A stretch of 64,000 nt of DNA from Succinivibrio dextrinosolvens (GTDB taxonomy: Bacteria > Pseudomonadota > Gammaproteobacteria > Enterobacterales > Succinivibrionaceae), in assembly GCF_011065405.1 (NCBI RefSeq), contig NZ_CP047056.1, positions 1,572,747 to 1,636,746 on the forward strand, read 5' to 3'. Position numbers and translations under genes: made by a program. The notes under the pieces are model-generated. The model made no database searches. It saw only the letters and a list, made by a program, of their open reading frames with translations, and had not been told where the DNA came from. This document shows positions 36,695-46,406 of the stretch, piece after piece. The stretch's first letter is position 1. Each line of letters opens with the position of its first letter.

Positions 36695-39289
36695 TTAAGC
36701 CTGTTTTACAGCCTTGCAGCTTAACTTACCATCCTTATCAATCTCAAGATTCAATGCCTTGTTGGTAGGAATCTTGCCTGACAGCAGCAACTTTGACAGA
36801 GGATCAGCAATCTCATTCTGAATTGCTCTACGTAAAGGTCTTGCACCAAATACAGGGTCAAAACCAACCGTAGCAACTCTCTCGTAAATGCTGTCACCAA
36901 GAGACAGTTCAAAGCCAGCATTCTTAAGTCTGTTGGAAAGAGTCTCAAGCTGAATCTTAGCAATACTCTTAATGTGTTCATGGGTAAGAGGGTGGAATAC
37001 CACAGTCTCATCTACACGGTTAAGGAATTCTGGCTTAAAATTCTGTTCAAGGATATTAAGCAGTTTTGCCTTTATAGCCTCATAATCACTCTTGCCACTT
37101 TCTTCCTGAATCATTGCTGAGCCAAGATTTGAGGTCATAATGATTACAGTATTTCTAAAATCAACAGTTCTTCCCTGACCGTCAGTCAGACGACCATCAT
37201 CAAGTACCTGCAGAAGAATATTGAAGACGTCAGGATGAGCCTTTTCTATTTCATCCAGCAGAATCACTGAATATGGTCTGCGACGCACAGCCTCAGTCAG
37301 ATAACCGCCCTGCTCGTAACCGACATATCCTGGAGGCGCACCAACAAGTCTAGATACAGTGTGCTTTTCCATAAACTCTGACATATCAATACGAACCATA
37401 GCCTTTTCCGTATCAAATAGAAATTCGGCTAAAGCCTTACACAGCTCAGTCTTACCCACACCGGTAGGACCTAGGAACATAAAGGAGCCAATTGGTCGGT
37501 TTGGATCAGACAGACCTGCTCTACTACGTCTGATGGCATTGGCAATAGCTTCAACAGCCTCGCTCTGACCAATCACACGCTTATGCAGAGAATCTTCCAT
37601 TCTCAGTAGCTTTGAGCGTTCACCTTCAAGCATCTTTGACACTGGAATACCGGTTGCCTTAGAAACCACCTCAGCAATCTCAGCATCCGTAACCTTATTA
37701 CGAACCAGCTGAGTATCGGAACCATTTCCTGAAGCTTCATTAATCTGAGCAATCTGCTTTTCTAAAGTTGGGATAATTCCATACTGCAGCTCACTCATAC
37801 GGTTAAGGTCACTGTTTCTCTTGGCCACATCAAACTCGTGGCGAGCTGCATCCAATTTAACCTTTAACTTCTGAGTTCCATCTAAAATCAGCTTATCGTG
37901 ATTCCACATGTCAGTCAGCTTCTTGTACTCTTCATCCTTCTGAGCAATTTCTTCATCGATAGCAGCAAGACGCTTCTTACTTGCCTCATCCGTCTCTTTT
38001 GCGACAGTCTGACGTTCCATCTTCAGCTGAATCAGACGACGATCCAGTTTATCCAAAGGCTCTGGTTTAGAGTCAATCTGCAGTCTAATACTTGCCGCAG
38101 CCTCATCAATAAGATCAATAGCCTTATCAGGAAGCTGTCTGTCAGATATATATCTGTTGGACAGAGTTGCAGCAGCTACGATCGCAGGATCAGTAATCTG
38201 GACGTGATGATGAATCTCATAACGCTCCTTTAAACCACGCAGAATAGCGATTGTACTCTCAACAGAAGGCTCTCCTACGAAAACCTTCTGGAAACGACGC
38301 TCTAAAGCAGCGTCCTTTTCAATATACTGACGATACTCATCAAGAGTAGTAGCACCCATACAGTGCAGATCACCACGGGCCAGAGCAGGCTTCAGCATAT
38401 TACCCGCATCCATCGACCCTTCGGATTTACCTGCGCCTACCATGGTATGCAGTTCGTCGATGAAGAGAATAATCTTTCCCTCTTCCTTGGCAAGATCATT
38501 TAAAACCGCCTTCAGACGTTCCTCAAATTCACCACGATATTTGGCACCAGCAATCAGAGCTCCAAGATCTAGGGATAAAACACGCTTATTCTTAAGACCT
38601 TCCGGAACCTCTCCCTTTACAATACGCTGAGCTAAACCTTCAACAATGGCTGTTTTACCAACACCAGGCTCACCGATGAGAACAGGATTATTCTTGGTTC
38701 TTCTCTGCAGTACCTGCATGGTACGGCGAATCTCATCATCTCTACCGATAACAGGATCGAGCTTGCCTTTCTCTGCGCGCTCAGTTAAATCAATACAGTA
38801 TTTCTTTAATGCCCCGCGGGTGTTTTCAGCATTTTCATCGTTAACTTTCTTTCCGCCACGGATCTCCTTTAAGGCTGCATTCAGTTTTTCAGTTGTAAGA
38901 TTGCAACGGGAGAAAATCTCCTTTAACTCGCTGTCACCTTCTAAAGCTGCCAGAACAAAAAGTTCTGAGGAAATATAGGAGTCACCTGCTTTCTGGGCAA
39001 GTTTGTCACATAAATTCAATAATCTTCCGGTCTGAGCAGATAACTGAATATCACCGCCAACACCAGATACTTTTGGAAGCTTTTCTAATGCCTTATCTAC
39101 CAGTAATTTTAGAGCGGTAGGATCGGAACCTGCTAATGTCACCAAAGGTCTGATAGCACCATCTTCCTGTGCTAAAAGAGCAGACATTACATGAATTGGT
39201 TCGATAAACTGATTATCATGTCCTACAGCTAAAGATTGAGCATCAGCAAGCGCTTCTTGGAATTTAGCTGTAAATCTGTCTAAACGCAT
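36695..39289 (-). CDS. clpB: ClpB disaggregase
   Basis: ClpB is the hexameric ATP-driven chaperone that resolubilises aggregates with DnaK. At 864 residues it is full length. It has the N domain, the first AAA module (Walker [10 protein letters not shown] about residue 205, Walker B ILFIDELH), the coiled-coil middle domain ([20 protein letters not shown]) and the second module ([23 protein letters not shown]). It has no ClpP loop. It lies downstream of rluD-pgeF as in E. coli and has its own heat-shock promoter. Confidence 0.97.
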   Translation of the reverse strand: MRLDRFTAKFQEALADAQSLAVGHDNQFIEPIHVMSALLAQEDGAIRPLVTLAGSDPTALKLLVDKALEKLPKVSGVGGDIQLSAQTGRLLNLCDKLAQKAGDSYISSELFVLAALEGDSELKEIFSRCNLTTEKLNAALKEIRGGKKVNDENAENTRGALKKYCIDLTERAEKGKLDPVIGRDDEIRRTMQVLQRRTKNNPVLIGEPGVGKTAIVEGLAQRIVKGEVPEGLKNKRVLSLDLGALIAGAKYRGEFEERLKAVLNDLAKEEGKIILFIDELHTMVGAGKSEGSMDAGNMLKPALARGDLHCMGATTLDEYRQYIEKDAALERRFQKVFVGEPSVESTIAILRGLKERYEIHHHVQITDPAIVAAATLSNRYISDRQLPDKAIDLIDEAAASIRLQIDSKPEPLDKLDRRLIQLKMERQTVAKETDEASKKRLAAIDEEIAQKDEEYKKLTDMWNHDKLILDGTQKLKVKLDAARHEFDVAKRNSDLNRMSELQYGIIPTLEKQIAQINEASGNGSDTQLVRNKVTDAEIAEVVSKATGIPVSKMLEGERSKLLRMEDSLHKRVIGQSEAVEAIANAIRRSRAGLSDPNRPIGSFMFLGPTGVGKTELCKALAEFLFDTEKAMVRIDMSEFMEKHTVSRLVGAPPGYVGYEQGGYLTEAVRRRPYSVILLDEIEKAHPDVFNILLQVLDDGRLTDGQGRTVDFRNTVIIMTSNLGSAMIQEESGKSDYEAIKAKLLNILEQNFKPEFLNRVDETVVFHPLTHEHIKSIAKIQLETLSNRLKNAGFELSLGDSIYERVATVGFDPVFGARPLRRAIQNEIADPLSKLLLSGKIPTNKALNLEIDKDGKLSCKAVKQA

Positions 39290-39345
39290 GATTGATACCT
39301 CATATTCATATATTCTTTCAGTTTACTTATCTTGTCTATATATGA

Positions 39346-39373
39346 ATATGGGGGCTTATTACAATTTTTAAAG
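39346..39373 (-). promoter_or_regulatory. predicted sigma-32 heat-shock promoter of clpB
   Basis: On the minus strand CTTTAAA, 13 bases, CCCCATAT, against the consensus CTTGAAA-N14-CCCCATnT. It overlaps the last codons of pgeF. Confidence 0.65.
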
Positions 39374-39388
39374 AGGAGGGGTAATTTT

Positions 39389-40168
39389 TTAAGTGATAGA
39401 GATTATCGAGGCCATACGTCCGGTCACATTTGCTCTGCGATAAGAATAAAACTTTTCACCTATATAGGTATCCTCATCACTGAAAACAGTATTGTTAACT
39501 CCACACTGAGTTAAAGCCTGAGAACACAGCAGAGGCAAAGAACAGAGGTATTTGCCGTTATTTCTGGAAACAAATGCTTCTTTTGCCTTGGGGAAAGTTT
39601 CAGAAAACTGCTCTAAAACTTCAGATCCAACCTCAAAGCTCTTTGGACCAATGCATGGACCAAGATAAGCATGGATATTTGCAAGAGAGCATCTTCTCAT
39701 AAGAGTTACTGCATTCTTTACAATTCCGGACTTAAGTCCTTTCCATCCACAGTGCACAGCAGCAATAACCTTTTTATCCTCACTTGCCATGAGTAAAGGC
39801 AGACAATCCGCTGTAAGTACAGCCAAAGCAACATTTCTGTCATTGGTTACAATGCCGTCAGCCTCAATTCCTAAGGTAACAGCTTCTGTACCTCTAAGCA
39901 TTCCCCTGGCACTTTGAGCATTCCTATAATCACAAAGAACAACCTTGTTAGAATGAGTTTGATTCATCCAGACAATGCTTTTGTGAATAGACTTTTCTAA
40001 AATCTGTCGGTTTTTAAGAACAGTCTGTTCCTCATCTCCGACATGCAGACCAAGATTAAAGCCCTGATAAGGACCTTCACTCTTGCCACCTTCCTTAATC
40101 GTATAAGCGACATAAATACCATTGAGGAAATTCTCAACCTCAACAAGAGAACTACAGTTTTTCGCCAT
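39389..40168 (-). CDS. pgeF: PgeF, peptidoglycan editing factor / multicopper polyphenol oxidase-like (YfiH)
   Basis: A 259-residue YfiH-family protein. In E. coli it removes wrongly built muropeptides (L-Ser in place of L-Ala); homologues also act on purine nucleosides. The metal-site motifs are present: VLTADCLPLL, VIAAVHCGWKGLKSG and HAYLGPCIGPKSFEV, with the His and Cys ligands intact. It overlaps the 3' end of rluD by 17 bases, so translation is probably coupled. Confidence 0.92.
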   Translation of the reverse strand: MAKNCSSLVEVENFLNGIYVAYTIKEGGKSEGPYQGFNLGLHVGDEEQTVLKNRQILEKSIHKSIVWMNQTHSNKVVLCDYRNAQSARGMLRGTEAVTLGIEADGIVTNDRNVALAVLTADCLPLLMASEDKKVIAAVHCGWKGLKSGIVKNAVTLMRRCSLANIHAYLGPCIGPKSFEVGSEVLEQFSETFPKAKEAFVSRNNGKYLCSLPLLCSQALTQCGVNNTVFSDEDTYIGEKFYSYRRANVTGRMASIISIT

Positions 40169-41126
40169 TTACTCTCTCATCCTCTCGTAGAAATTCAATC
40201 AGTCTGTTAAAGTCATCAGGAATAGGAGCATCAAAAGACATTGGCTCACCGCTTATAGGATGAATAAATTCAATATGAGCAGCGTGCAGTGCCTGATGGC
40301 GGTAGTTTCTCAATGCCTCAGACAGTTCCTCGGATGCCCCCTTCATCAGACGAAGTCTCTTGATTCCATAGGTAGCATCACCTAAAAGAGGATGATCAAT
40401 TGAAGCCATATGAACACGGATCTGATGAGTTCTTCCTGTTTCAAGACGAAGTCTTAAAAGGGTGTGTTCACGGAACTGCTCCATAACTCTGTAATGAGTT
40501 ACAGCCTCGCGCCCCATACCGTCACATACAGTAGCCATTCTGGTTCGATTGTGAGGATCACGGCTGATTTCCTTGTCAATAGTTCCGCCTGCAGTAATCA
40601 GACCCTCACAGATAGCCTCATACTCGCGCACCACATCATGCTTACTGATAGCACGAACCAGCTTGATCTGAGCATATTTTGACAATGCAATTACCATCAG
40701 ACCAGAGGTATCTTTATCCAGACGATGAACAATACCTGCTCTGGCAAGCTGAGCTGTGGCAGGAAAATGATAAAGCATGGCATTCATGACAGTACCATCC
40801 TTTACTCCGGCACCAGGATGGACCACCAGGCCTACAGGCTTATTTATTACAATCAGATCCTCATCCTGATAAATGATATCCAGTGGAATATCCTGAGGTA
40901 CTGCATCAAGATTTTCTGGTTCAGGAAGGTCTACCTCTATTTCCTGTCCAGTGCTTACCTTTACGCTTGGCTTTTTGGTTATAGTGCCATCCACACTGAC
41001 GAGACCGCTCTTGATAAACTCACCTAAAGTGCTTCTTGAATTGGTATCATCAAAAGAAGCTAGGACGGCATCCAGTCTTTTTCCGTGAAGCTCGTCAGTT
41101 ACTATATATTTAATTTTTTCAGCCAT
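40152..41126 (-). CDS. rluD: RluD, 23S rRNA pseudouridine synthase (1911/1915/1917)
   Basis: RluD makes three pseudouridines in helix 69 of 23S rRNA. It has an N-terminal S4 domain (HGKRLDAVLASFDDTNSRST) and the synthase core with catalytic Asp in GIVHRLDKDTSGLMVIAL, then LETGRTHQIRVHMASIDHPL. I place the start at the ATG at 41126 (MAEKIK), giving about 324 residues, like E. coli (326); an upstream ATG at 41168 adds an unlikely leader. It is divergent from bamD, the usual gammaproteobacterial order. Confidence 0.94.
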   Translation of the reverse strand: MAEKIKYIVTDELHGKRLDAVLASFDDTNSRSTLGEFIKSGLVSVDGTITKKPSVKVSTGQEIEVDLPEPENLDAVPQDIPLDIIYQDEDLIVINKPVGLVVHPGAGVKDGTVMNAMLYHFPATAQLARAGIVHRLDKDTSGLMVIALSKYAQIKLVRAISKHDVVREYEAICEGLITAGGTIDKEISRDPHNRTRMATVCDGMGREAVTHYRVMEQFREHTLLRLRLETGRTHQIRVHMASIDHPLLGDATYGIKRLRLMKGASEELSEALRNYRHQALHAAHIEFIHPISGEPMSFDAPIPDDFNRLIEFLREDERVNGEKL

Positions 41127-41179
41127 ACGCTCACTATTATTAATTTGGATTAGATATTTACTACGCAATAAGATAACAT

Positions 41180-41198
41180 ATACAATACGTTATTGTAT
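41180..41198. promoter_or_regulatory. palindrome between rluD and bamD
   Basis: ATACAATA-CGT-TATTGTAT, a perfect 8-bp inverted repeat in the divergent promoter region. It may be an operator or overlapping back-to-back -10 boxes. Confidence 0.35.
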
Positions 41199-41233
41199 CT
41201 AATTAATAAAAAGAAAACATGAGGCTGAATTTG

Positions 41234-41983
41234 ATGTTTAAGAAGATTCTCATGCCATTTATGGTTGCAGCAGCTATTGCTGTTACAGGCTGTTCTTCAG
41301 ACAAAGTTGAAAAAGATGCTGTTCCTGATTTATCCCAGGAAGCTTTACATGCAAAAGCCAGACAGATGGCAGCATCAGGAGATTATGCAAAAGCAAGAGA
41401 ATATCTTGAGGCTCTTGATTCAAGATATCCTTTTGGTGAACTTACCGATCAGGTTCAGCTGGATCTAATCTACGTTAACTACAAATCCCGTAAATCAGCT
41501 GAGACCACTGCAGCAATTGAAAGATTCCTCCGTTTAAATCCTAATTCCCAGTACACTGACTATGTTCTGTACATGAAAGGATTAAATGAAATGCAGAAGC
41601 ATGGCTCTTTAATTCAGGACTTCTTAGGCTTTGACCGTTCCCAGAAAGATCCTCAGAATTACTTTGACGGATATAAAGCTTTCAAGGATCTGATTGAGAG
41701 ATATCCAAATTCACCTTACGCAGCTGATGCCTATCATCGCCTTGTCTACATCAAGACTCAGCTTGCAAAGAGAGAATGGGCTATTGCCAGCTACTATCAG
41801 GAAAGAGGAGCTCTGGTTTCAGCAATCCGTCACTGCCAGGCGATCGTCTATACCTACTATGACACAGAGTACTGTGAGAAGGCATATAAGCTGATGGCAG
41901 AAGACTTTAAGAAATTAGGTCTGCAGCTTCCTGCAACCAACGCAGAGAAAGTTATTGCAGCTTCAACCTTCGAGAAGAAGTAA
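41234..41983 (+). CDS. bamD: BamD, outer-membrane assembly lipoprotein
   Basis: BamD is the essential lipoprotein partner of BamA in beta-barrel insertion. The signal peptide (FKKILMPFMVAAAIAVTGC) ends in a lipobox Cys. TPR repeats follow: ALHAKARQMAASGDYAKARE, LEALDSRYPFGELTDQVQ, ERYPNSPYAADAYHRLVYIK. About 249 residues from the ATG at 41234, which follows GAGG by 9 bases and starts right at the signal peptide; an ATG at 41219 adds five residues. Confidence 0.95.
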   Translation: MFKKILMPFMVAAAIAVTGCSSDKVEKDAVPDLSQEALHAKARQMAASGDYAKAREYLEALDSRYPFGELTDQVQLDLIYVNYKSRKSAETTAAIERFLRLNPNSQYTDYVLYMKGLNEMQKHGSLIQDFLGFDRSQKDPQNYFDGYKAFKDLIERYPNSPYAADAYHRLVYIKTQLAKREWAIASYYQERGALVSAIRHCQAIVYTYYDTEYCEKAYKLMAEDFKKLGLQLPATNAEKVIAASTFEKK

Positions 41984-42038
41984 TCTTCCTTTCATATATG
42001 CATGAGTGTGTCTAGCACTCATGCCTTCAGGATCACCC

Positions 42039-42737
42039 TTGGAAAATTTTAAATACAATCCTCCTAAAGAACCTTTTCTTGATATCCTTTTCCATGACGA
42101 ACATATTATGGTCGTCAACAAACCCTCAGGTCTACTAAGCGTACCAGGACGCCTTGCAGAAAATCACGACAGTATTATCTCAAGAATACAGACAATGCAT
42201 CCAGAGGCAATGGCTGTACACAGACTTGATATGGACACCTCAGGTATTATGGTGGTTGGCCTGACAAAAGAGGCAATTTCTAATCTTGGTAAACAGTTCA
42301 ATCAGAAAACTGTAACCAAAAGATATGTTGCTTTGGTTGACGGAATAATTCCTGATGAAGGTGAAGTAAATCTGCCTTTGCGCTGTGATCTTGAAAACAG
42401 ACCATTGCAGATCGTTGATTTTGAACAGGGAAAAGAGAGCAGAACTCTATACTGCAGGTTAGACAACAGCTTCATAAGTAACGATTATAACCGCCCACAT
42501 ATAAGTGCAGTAAAACTTATACCGGTTACAGGAAGATCACATCAGCTAAGAATACACATGGCTCAGACTGGACATGCTATTCTCGGTGACCGTTTCTATG
42601 CTTCTGAGGAAGTTATGAACAGAACCGAAAGATTATGTCTACATGCTTTTTATCTCAAATTCCGACATCCTGTTTCTGGAATTGAATATGATTTTTTGAG
42701 TACTCCTGAATTTCTTAAGGCGCTACCGGAGATTTAA
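42039..42737 (+). CDS. rluA: RluA, dual-specificity pseudouridine synthase (23S 746, tRNA 32)
   Basis: The catalytic motif AVHRLDMDTSGIMVVGLTK is followed by LIPVTGRSHQLRIHMAQTGH and ILGDRFYAS. The N-terminus, ENFKYNPPKEPFLDILFHDE, aligns with that of E. coli RluA and there is no S4 domain. I prefer the TTG at 42039: AGGA lies 6 bases upstream and it gives the family N-terminus. Longer starts (ATG 42021, GTG 42006) lack a site. About 232 residues (E. coli 219). Confidence 0.9.
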   Translation: MENFKYNPPKEPFLDILFHDEHIMVVNKPSGLLSVPGRLAENHDSIISRIQTMHPEAMAVHRLDMDTSGIMVVGLTKEAISNLGKQFNQKTVTKRYVALVDGIIPDEGEVNLPLRCDLENRPLQIVDFEQGKESRTLYCRLDNSFISNDYNRPHISAVKLIPVTGRSHQLRIHMAQTGHAILGDRFYASEEVMNRTERLCLHAFYLKFRHPVSGIEYDFLSTPEFLKALPEI

Positions 42738-43680
42738 AAGTAAGCCGTATTTGAAATGAAAATACCAAACAGTTTAATCACACAATGATCACCATTCAAG
42801 GCTGTTGGAATTCTGTAAGAAGTCGAAAAGACTAATTGTTAAGATACCATCCTCATCCTGGAACGGTTTAATAACATCCTTTACAATGATAATTTTCTTA
42901 AATGAATCTTTTATAGCTAATAAGGATGCCTTCTCCTGCTTAATCTTCTCAGCATTCGGCATCTGAAATGCAGACTGTATATAGATACGTCTGCTGCCCA
43001 GATTTGCTACAAAATCAATTTCAAGATGTTTTGTCAGTTTACTGCCTGATGATTTATCAACGAATCGCTGTTTTACATTTCCAACGTCTACATTGTACCC
43101 TCTCATCCTGAGTTCGTTATAAATGATATTCTCCATCAGATGCGTTTCCTCTACCTGACGAAAATCCAACAGAGCATTACGCAGACCAACATCCTCAAAA
43201 TAATATTTCACAGGGCTGCCAATATATTTTCTGCTCTTAACATCATAGCGTTGAGCCTCGTTAATCACAAATGCTTCTTTCAGATAGACAATATATTTAC
43301 TGATGGTATTGTTGCTAATCGATGAATGCAATCGACTTTTAAAAGTATCCTCTATCTTCAATGGATTTGTTAGCCCTCCGATAGTTGAGGAGAGTACATT
43401 CAGCAAATCTTCAAGCTCCTTCTGTTTTTCGATTTTATTTCGTTCAACAATATCCTTGATGTAGGTCTCCCTGAACAAACTTTTAAGATACTGAACCTTC
43501 TGCTCATCCGTTTTCATGATTACTGCGAGAGGTAATCCACCGTAAATCATATATTCAGCCCATCCATGGTATACATCACCATCATATATCTGCATAAACT
43601 CCTGGAAGGACAAGGGGAAGATATGAACTTCATCTCCTCTACCACGGAATTCCGTTAATACGTCTTTGGACAGAAATTTT

Positions 43681-45853
43681 GTAAATGGTCAGAAATAAAT
43701 TCTGGCAGGCATAATCCAATCAATCTTCACGGTTGATTTGTTCTTTAAAAATTCAATGTGATTGATTTCACAGTATCTTCAATATTTGTTTTTTCTTGAA
43801 GACAGAAATTTAGCCTCATTATTGCAACGTAGACGCGTCATATGGAATTCTTTTTTCTGGTGAAGGTTTTTGTCATTTTTTCATGGAATCGATCTCTGTG
43901 GATCTGTACAGATCGTTCTGAGATCTTCTGAAGCACTTCAGGGATTGCAGATTCAGCCCATAAAAATCCTTAAAAATGAGTTTGTTATAATATCGGTAGA
44001 TAGATGTAATAAGGACATTAAAGTGGATTTACAAGAGCTGAAAGCGAACTTTGAAAAGATTGCCAAACAGTTACAGGAGGAGACTAAATCAAATCCTGCA
44101 CAGGCATCCCTGTTCGTTGCATTGCTGGGAATAATGCAGCTCTTATTTGGACTTGTAGAATCTCTGCAGCAACAGCTGGCAAATAAGACTCTCTCAAATA
44201 AAAGAGTCGCAGATGAAAATATTAACGGAAAACGTTCAGAAAAGAAGAAAGGAGTAGATTCCTCTGATAAGAATCGAGCAGACAATCTATCCTCTAAGAA
44301 AAAGACCAATCAGAAAGAGCTCAAAATAGAACACCGTGAAAGAGTTATTGGCTATAAGGGAAAAGAGCTATCTACAGAAGAAGCAGATAAACTCATTGGT
44401 ACCACCTTCACAGGAGATGACGGTAAAAGATACCGTTACACCAGAAGACTGAATTCCTCAGTAAAGCAGGAAATTGAAATCAGGCTGATACAGACTCAGT
44501 ACTACAAGCTTGAATATATTGAAGTAGATGAGGACGGAAATGAGAAAATCAGCACTTTAAGGCAAACAGCACTAAGTTCCAAAACAGATTTTCTCAAGAA
44601 AACCTCAGTCAGTGTAAACCTGATGGCATATATCATTTATCTGTGGATTAGACTGAAAAGTCCCCTCAACAGAGTGGCAGTTTCACTTGCAGAGTACGGA
44701 ATAAAGCTATCAAGGCAGCAGCTGTATAAGGATGTAGGAATTACCTCGTTTATGCTTCAGCCTGTGTATGAGCATATAAAGACATACATTAAGGAAGAGA
44801 AAACCTCTGTATAGATGAAACATACTTCCAATGCAGAGAGAAGCTTAAATCCAGAATTGAGGAGCCGCCCTCTGGGGGAAGCAAACGTAAGGCCCAGAAA
44901 TCACTGTCAAAAAGTATGCGAAGCTATATCTATGGGATTGCAGGAGAGCGTGTCTGCATATTCAACCATGATATTTGCAGAGACTATGATATTCCAAAGA
45001 AAATACTTCTGGAAAACGGCATAGACATAAATACCTATGTAGAAACTGATGGCTTCTACAGAGGTGGCTTCAACCGTGATGAGAATGATGAAATCCTATT
45101 TCAGCATGGCTGGTGCTGGATTCACTGTAAAAGAAACTTCTGTGTACTGATGAACTATGGCACTAAGACAGATGACACACCAATCGATGCATTTATCAAA
45201 TGTCACTGGGAGAAAGACATTGAAGAAGGTCGCTGGTTCTGCGATAAGATTTCCAATGCATTCCATATACTGCATCAGCTTACTGATAAATGCAAGAAAG
45301 ATAGCAGACTGAATATTGTAGAGCTTAAAAATAAAGAGCTTAGACCAATAATTGAGGAAATCTGTACTGAAGCAAACAGAATTTATCCAGACATTAAGTC
45401 AACCAAAAATGAAGAAGCCAGAAGAAGCTGTTCTGAAAAGTTTCATGCAGCTATTGTGTATATCGTGAACAATGAAGATAGGCTCAAATCCTTTCTGGAT
45501 TCTCCATACGGACTAATGCACAGTACAAGGATTGAGGAAAGTTTTAGAGAACTGGATATTCTCAGGAACAGTATGATGGCATCTGATACTATCCAGGGCG
45601 CAGAGCATCTGGCGCTGATATACACTCTGTACAAGACTGCTCAGCTGAATCACATTGAATTTGAAACATATCTGAGAAAGGTTATTTCAGCTATGACAGA
45701 ACATATGCATCAGATTGTATTTGAGAAAGATGCCAGAGGAACAATTACAGGTTATAAATCTCACAGCATTCCAAGTGAGATTTTAGATGCACTGATGCCT
45801 TGGAATATGGATCAGGCAAAATAAAGGTCAGAGATTTATTTCTGACCATTTAC
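43681..45853 (+). mobile_element. IS66-family (single-ORF type) insertion sequence, copy 1, 2173 bp
   Basis: Perfect 20-bp inverted repeats starting GTAAATGGTCAG, and an 8-bp target duplication GAAATTTT (43673-43680 and 45854-45861). GTAA ends and 8-bp duplications are IS66 hallmarks. Only one long gene is present, without tnpA/tnpB, as in the ISBst12 subgroup. It differs from copy 2 only by single-base indels that I can see. Bases 43681-44022 form a leader with the palindrome GATCTGTACAGATC and a TTATAAT. Confidence 0.9.
44023..45824 (+). pseudogene. IS66-type transposase, copy 1, one frameshift
   Basis: The start is probably the GTG at 44023 with AAGGA 7 bases upstream. The N-terminal helical part (QELKANFEKIAKQLQEE) is a likely zipper. 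Next come KTSVSVNLMAYIIYLWIRLK, the first Asp region CIDETYFQCREKL, ETDGFYRGGF, the zinc-like GWCWIHCKRNFCV and the final Glu in RIEESFRELDILRNSM. One A is missing from the AAAA run at about 44800 relative to copy 2, so the frame breaks after KTYIKEEK. Confidence 0.85.
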
Positions 45854-46248
45854 GAAATTTTGAATTACTACCAGTCACATAGATATCGAGATTCGATTCC
45901 CTCATCAGCGAATTAAGGACTTCTTCAAAACTTTGAAGCATCTGTACTTCATCAAGCAAAATATAATAGTCCCCTTCATCTGTAATCTGCTTTTTTAAAT
46001 AATCTAACAAAACATATGGATCTCTGTATTGACGATTTTCAATACGATCAAACTCCATAACCAAAATATGGTTATCCTGAATACCAGATGCCCGCAGATG
46101 ATTACGAAACAGAGTCAAAAGCAGATAGGATTTTCCGCTTCGACGAATTCCTGTTATTACCTTTATCATGCCGTTGTGCATACGGTTTATAAGTTTTTTC
46201 AAATAAGTATTGCGTTGTACTTCCATTTGCCACCAATTTCAAAAAAGC

Positions 46249-46332
46249 TGTCCTTGGACATATTTTTATATATACTACATTTAATTATATATTGAATTAC
46301 ACTTGTATAGTAAAAAAAGTTGTCCTTGGACT
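46249..46332. promoter_or_regulatory. paired palindromes upstream of the DUF4143 ATPase gene
   Basis: TGTCCTTGGACA at 46249-46260 and TGTCCTTGGACT at 46321-46332, each in the context AAAAAAG(C/T)-TGTCCTTGGAC-TTTTT. They lie about 23 and 95 bases before the ATG of the leftward gene. They look like two binding sites for one regulator. Confidence 0.45.
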
Positions 46333-46406
46333 GTTTTTTTAAATAAGATTAATAAAATATGTTTTTTGTAATCCATTTTGTGAAATACACTAAGAAAGAA
46401 AATTTC

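Larger units (their letters stand above)
42789..46226 (-). pseudogene. AAA_14/DUF4143 ATPase gene split by an IS66-type element
   Basis: The 5' part (46226 to 45862) encodes the ATPase domain with Walker A TGIRRSGKSYLL and YYILLDEVQML, breaking after VTGSNSKF. The 3' part (43672 to 42789) continues with LSKDVLTEFRGRGDEVHIFP and the DUF4143 domain (KYYFEDVGLRNALL, LEIDFVANL). Removing 43681-45853 and one copy of the 8-bp duplication joins NSKF to LSKDV in frame, giving about 418 residues. The family is widespread and of unknown role. Apart from the insertion no other lesion is seen, so the event may be recent. Confidence 0.88.

Noticed and set aside
37898-38978. Several plus-strand frames over clpB
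   Set aside because: Antisense shadows of a highly conserved gene.
44815-45024. 69-codon frames in both IS66 copies (also 47540-47749)
   Set aside because: Alternate frame inside the transposase; identical in both copies because the DNA is identical.
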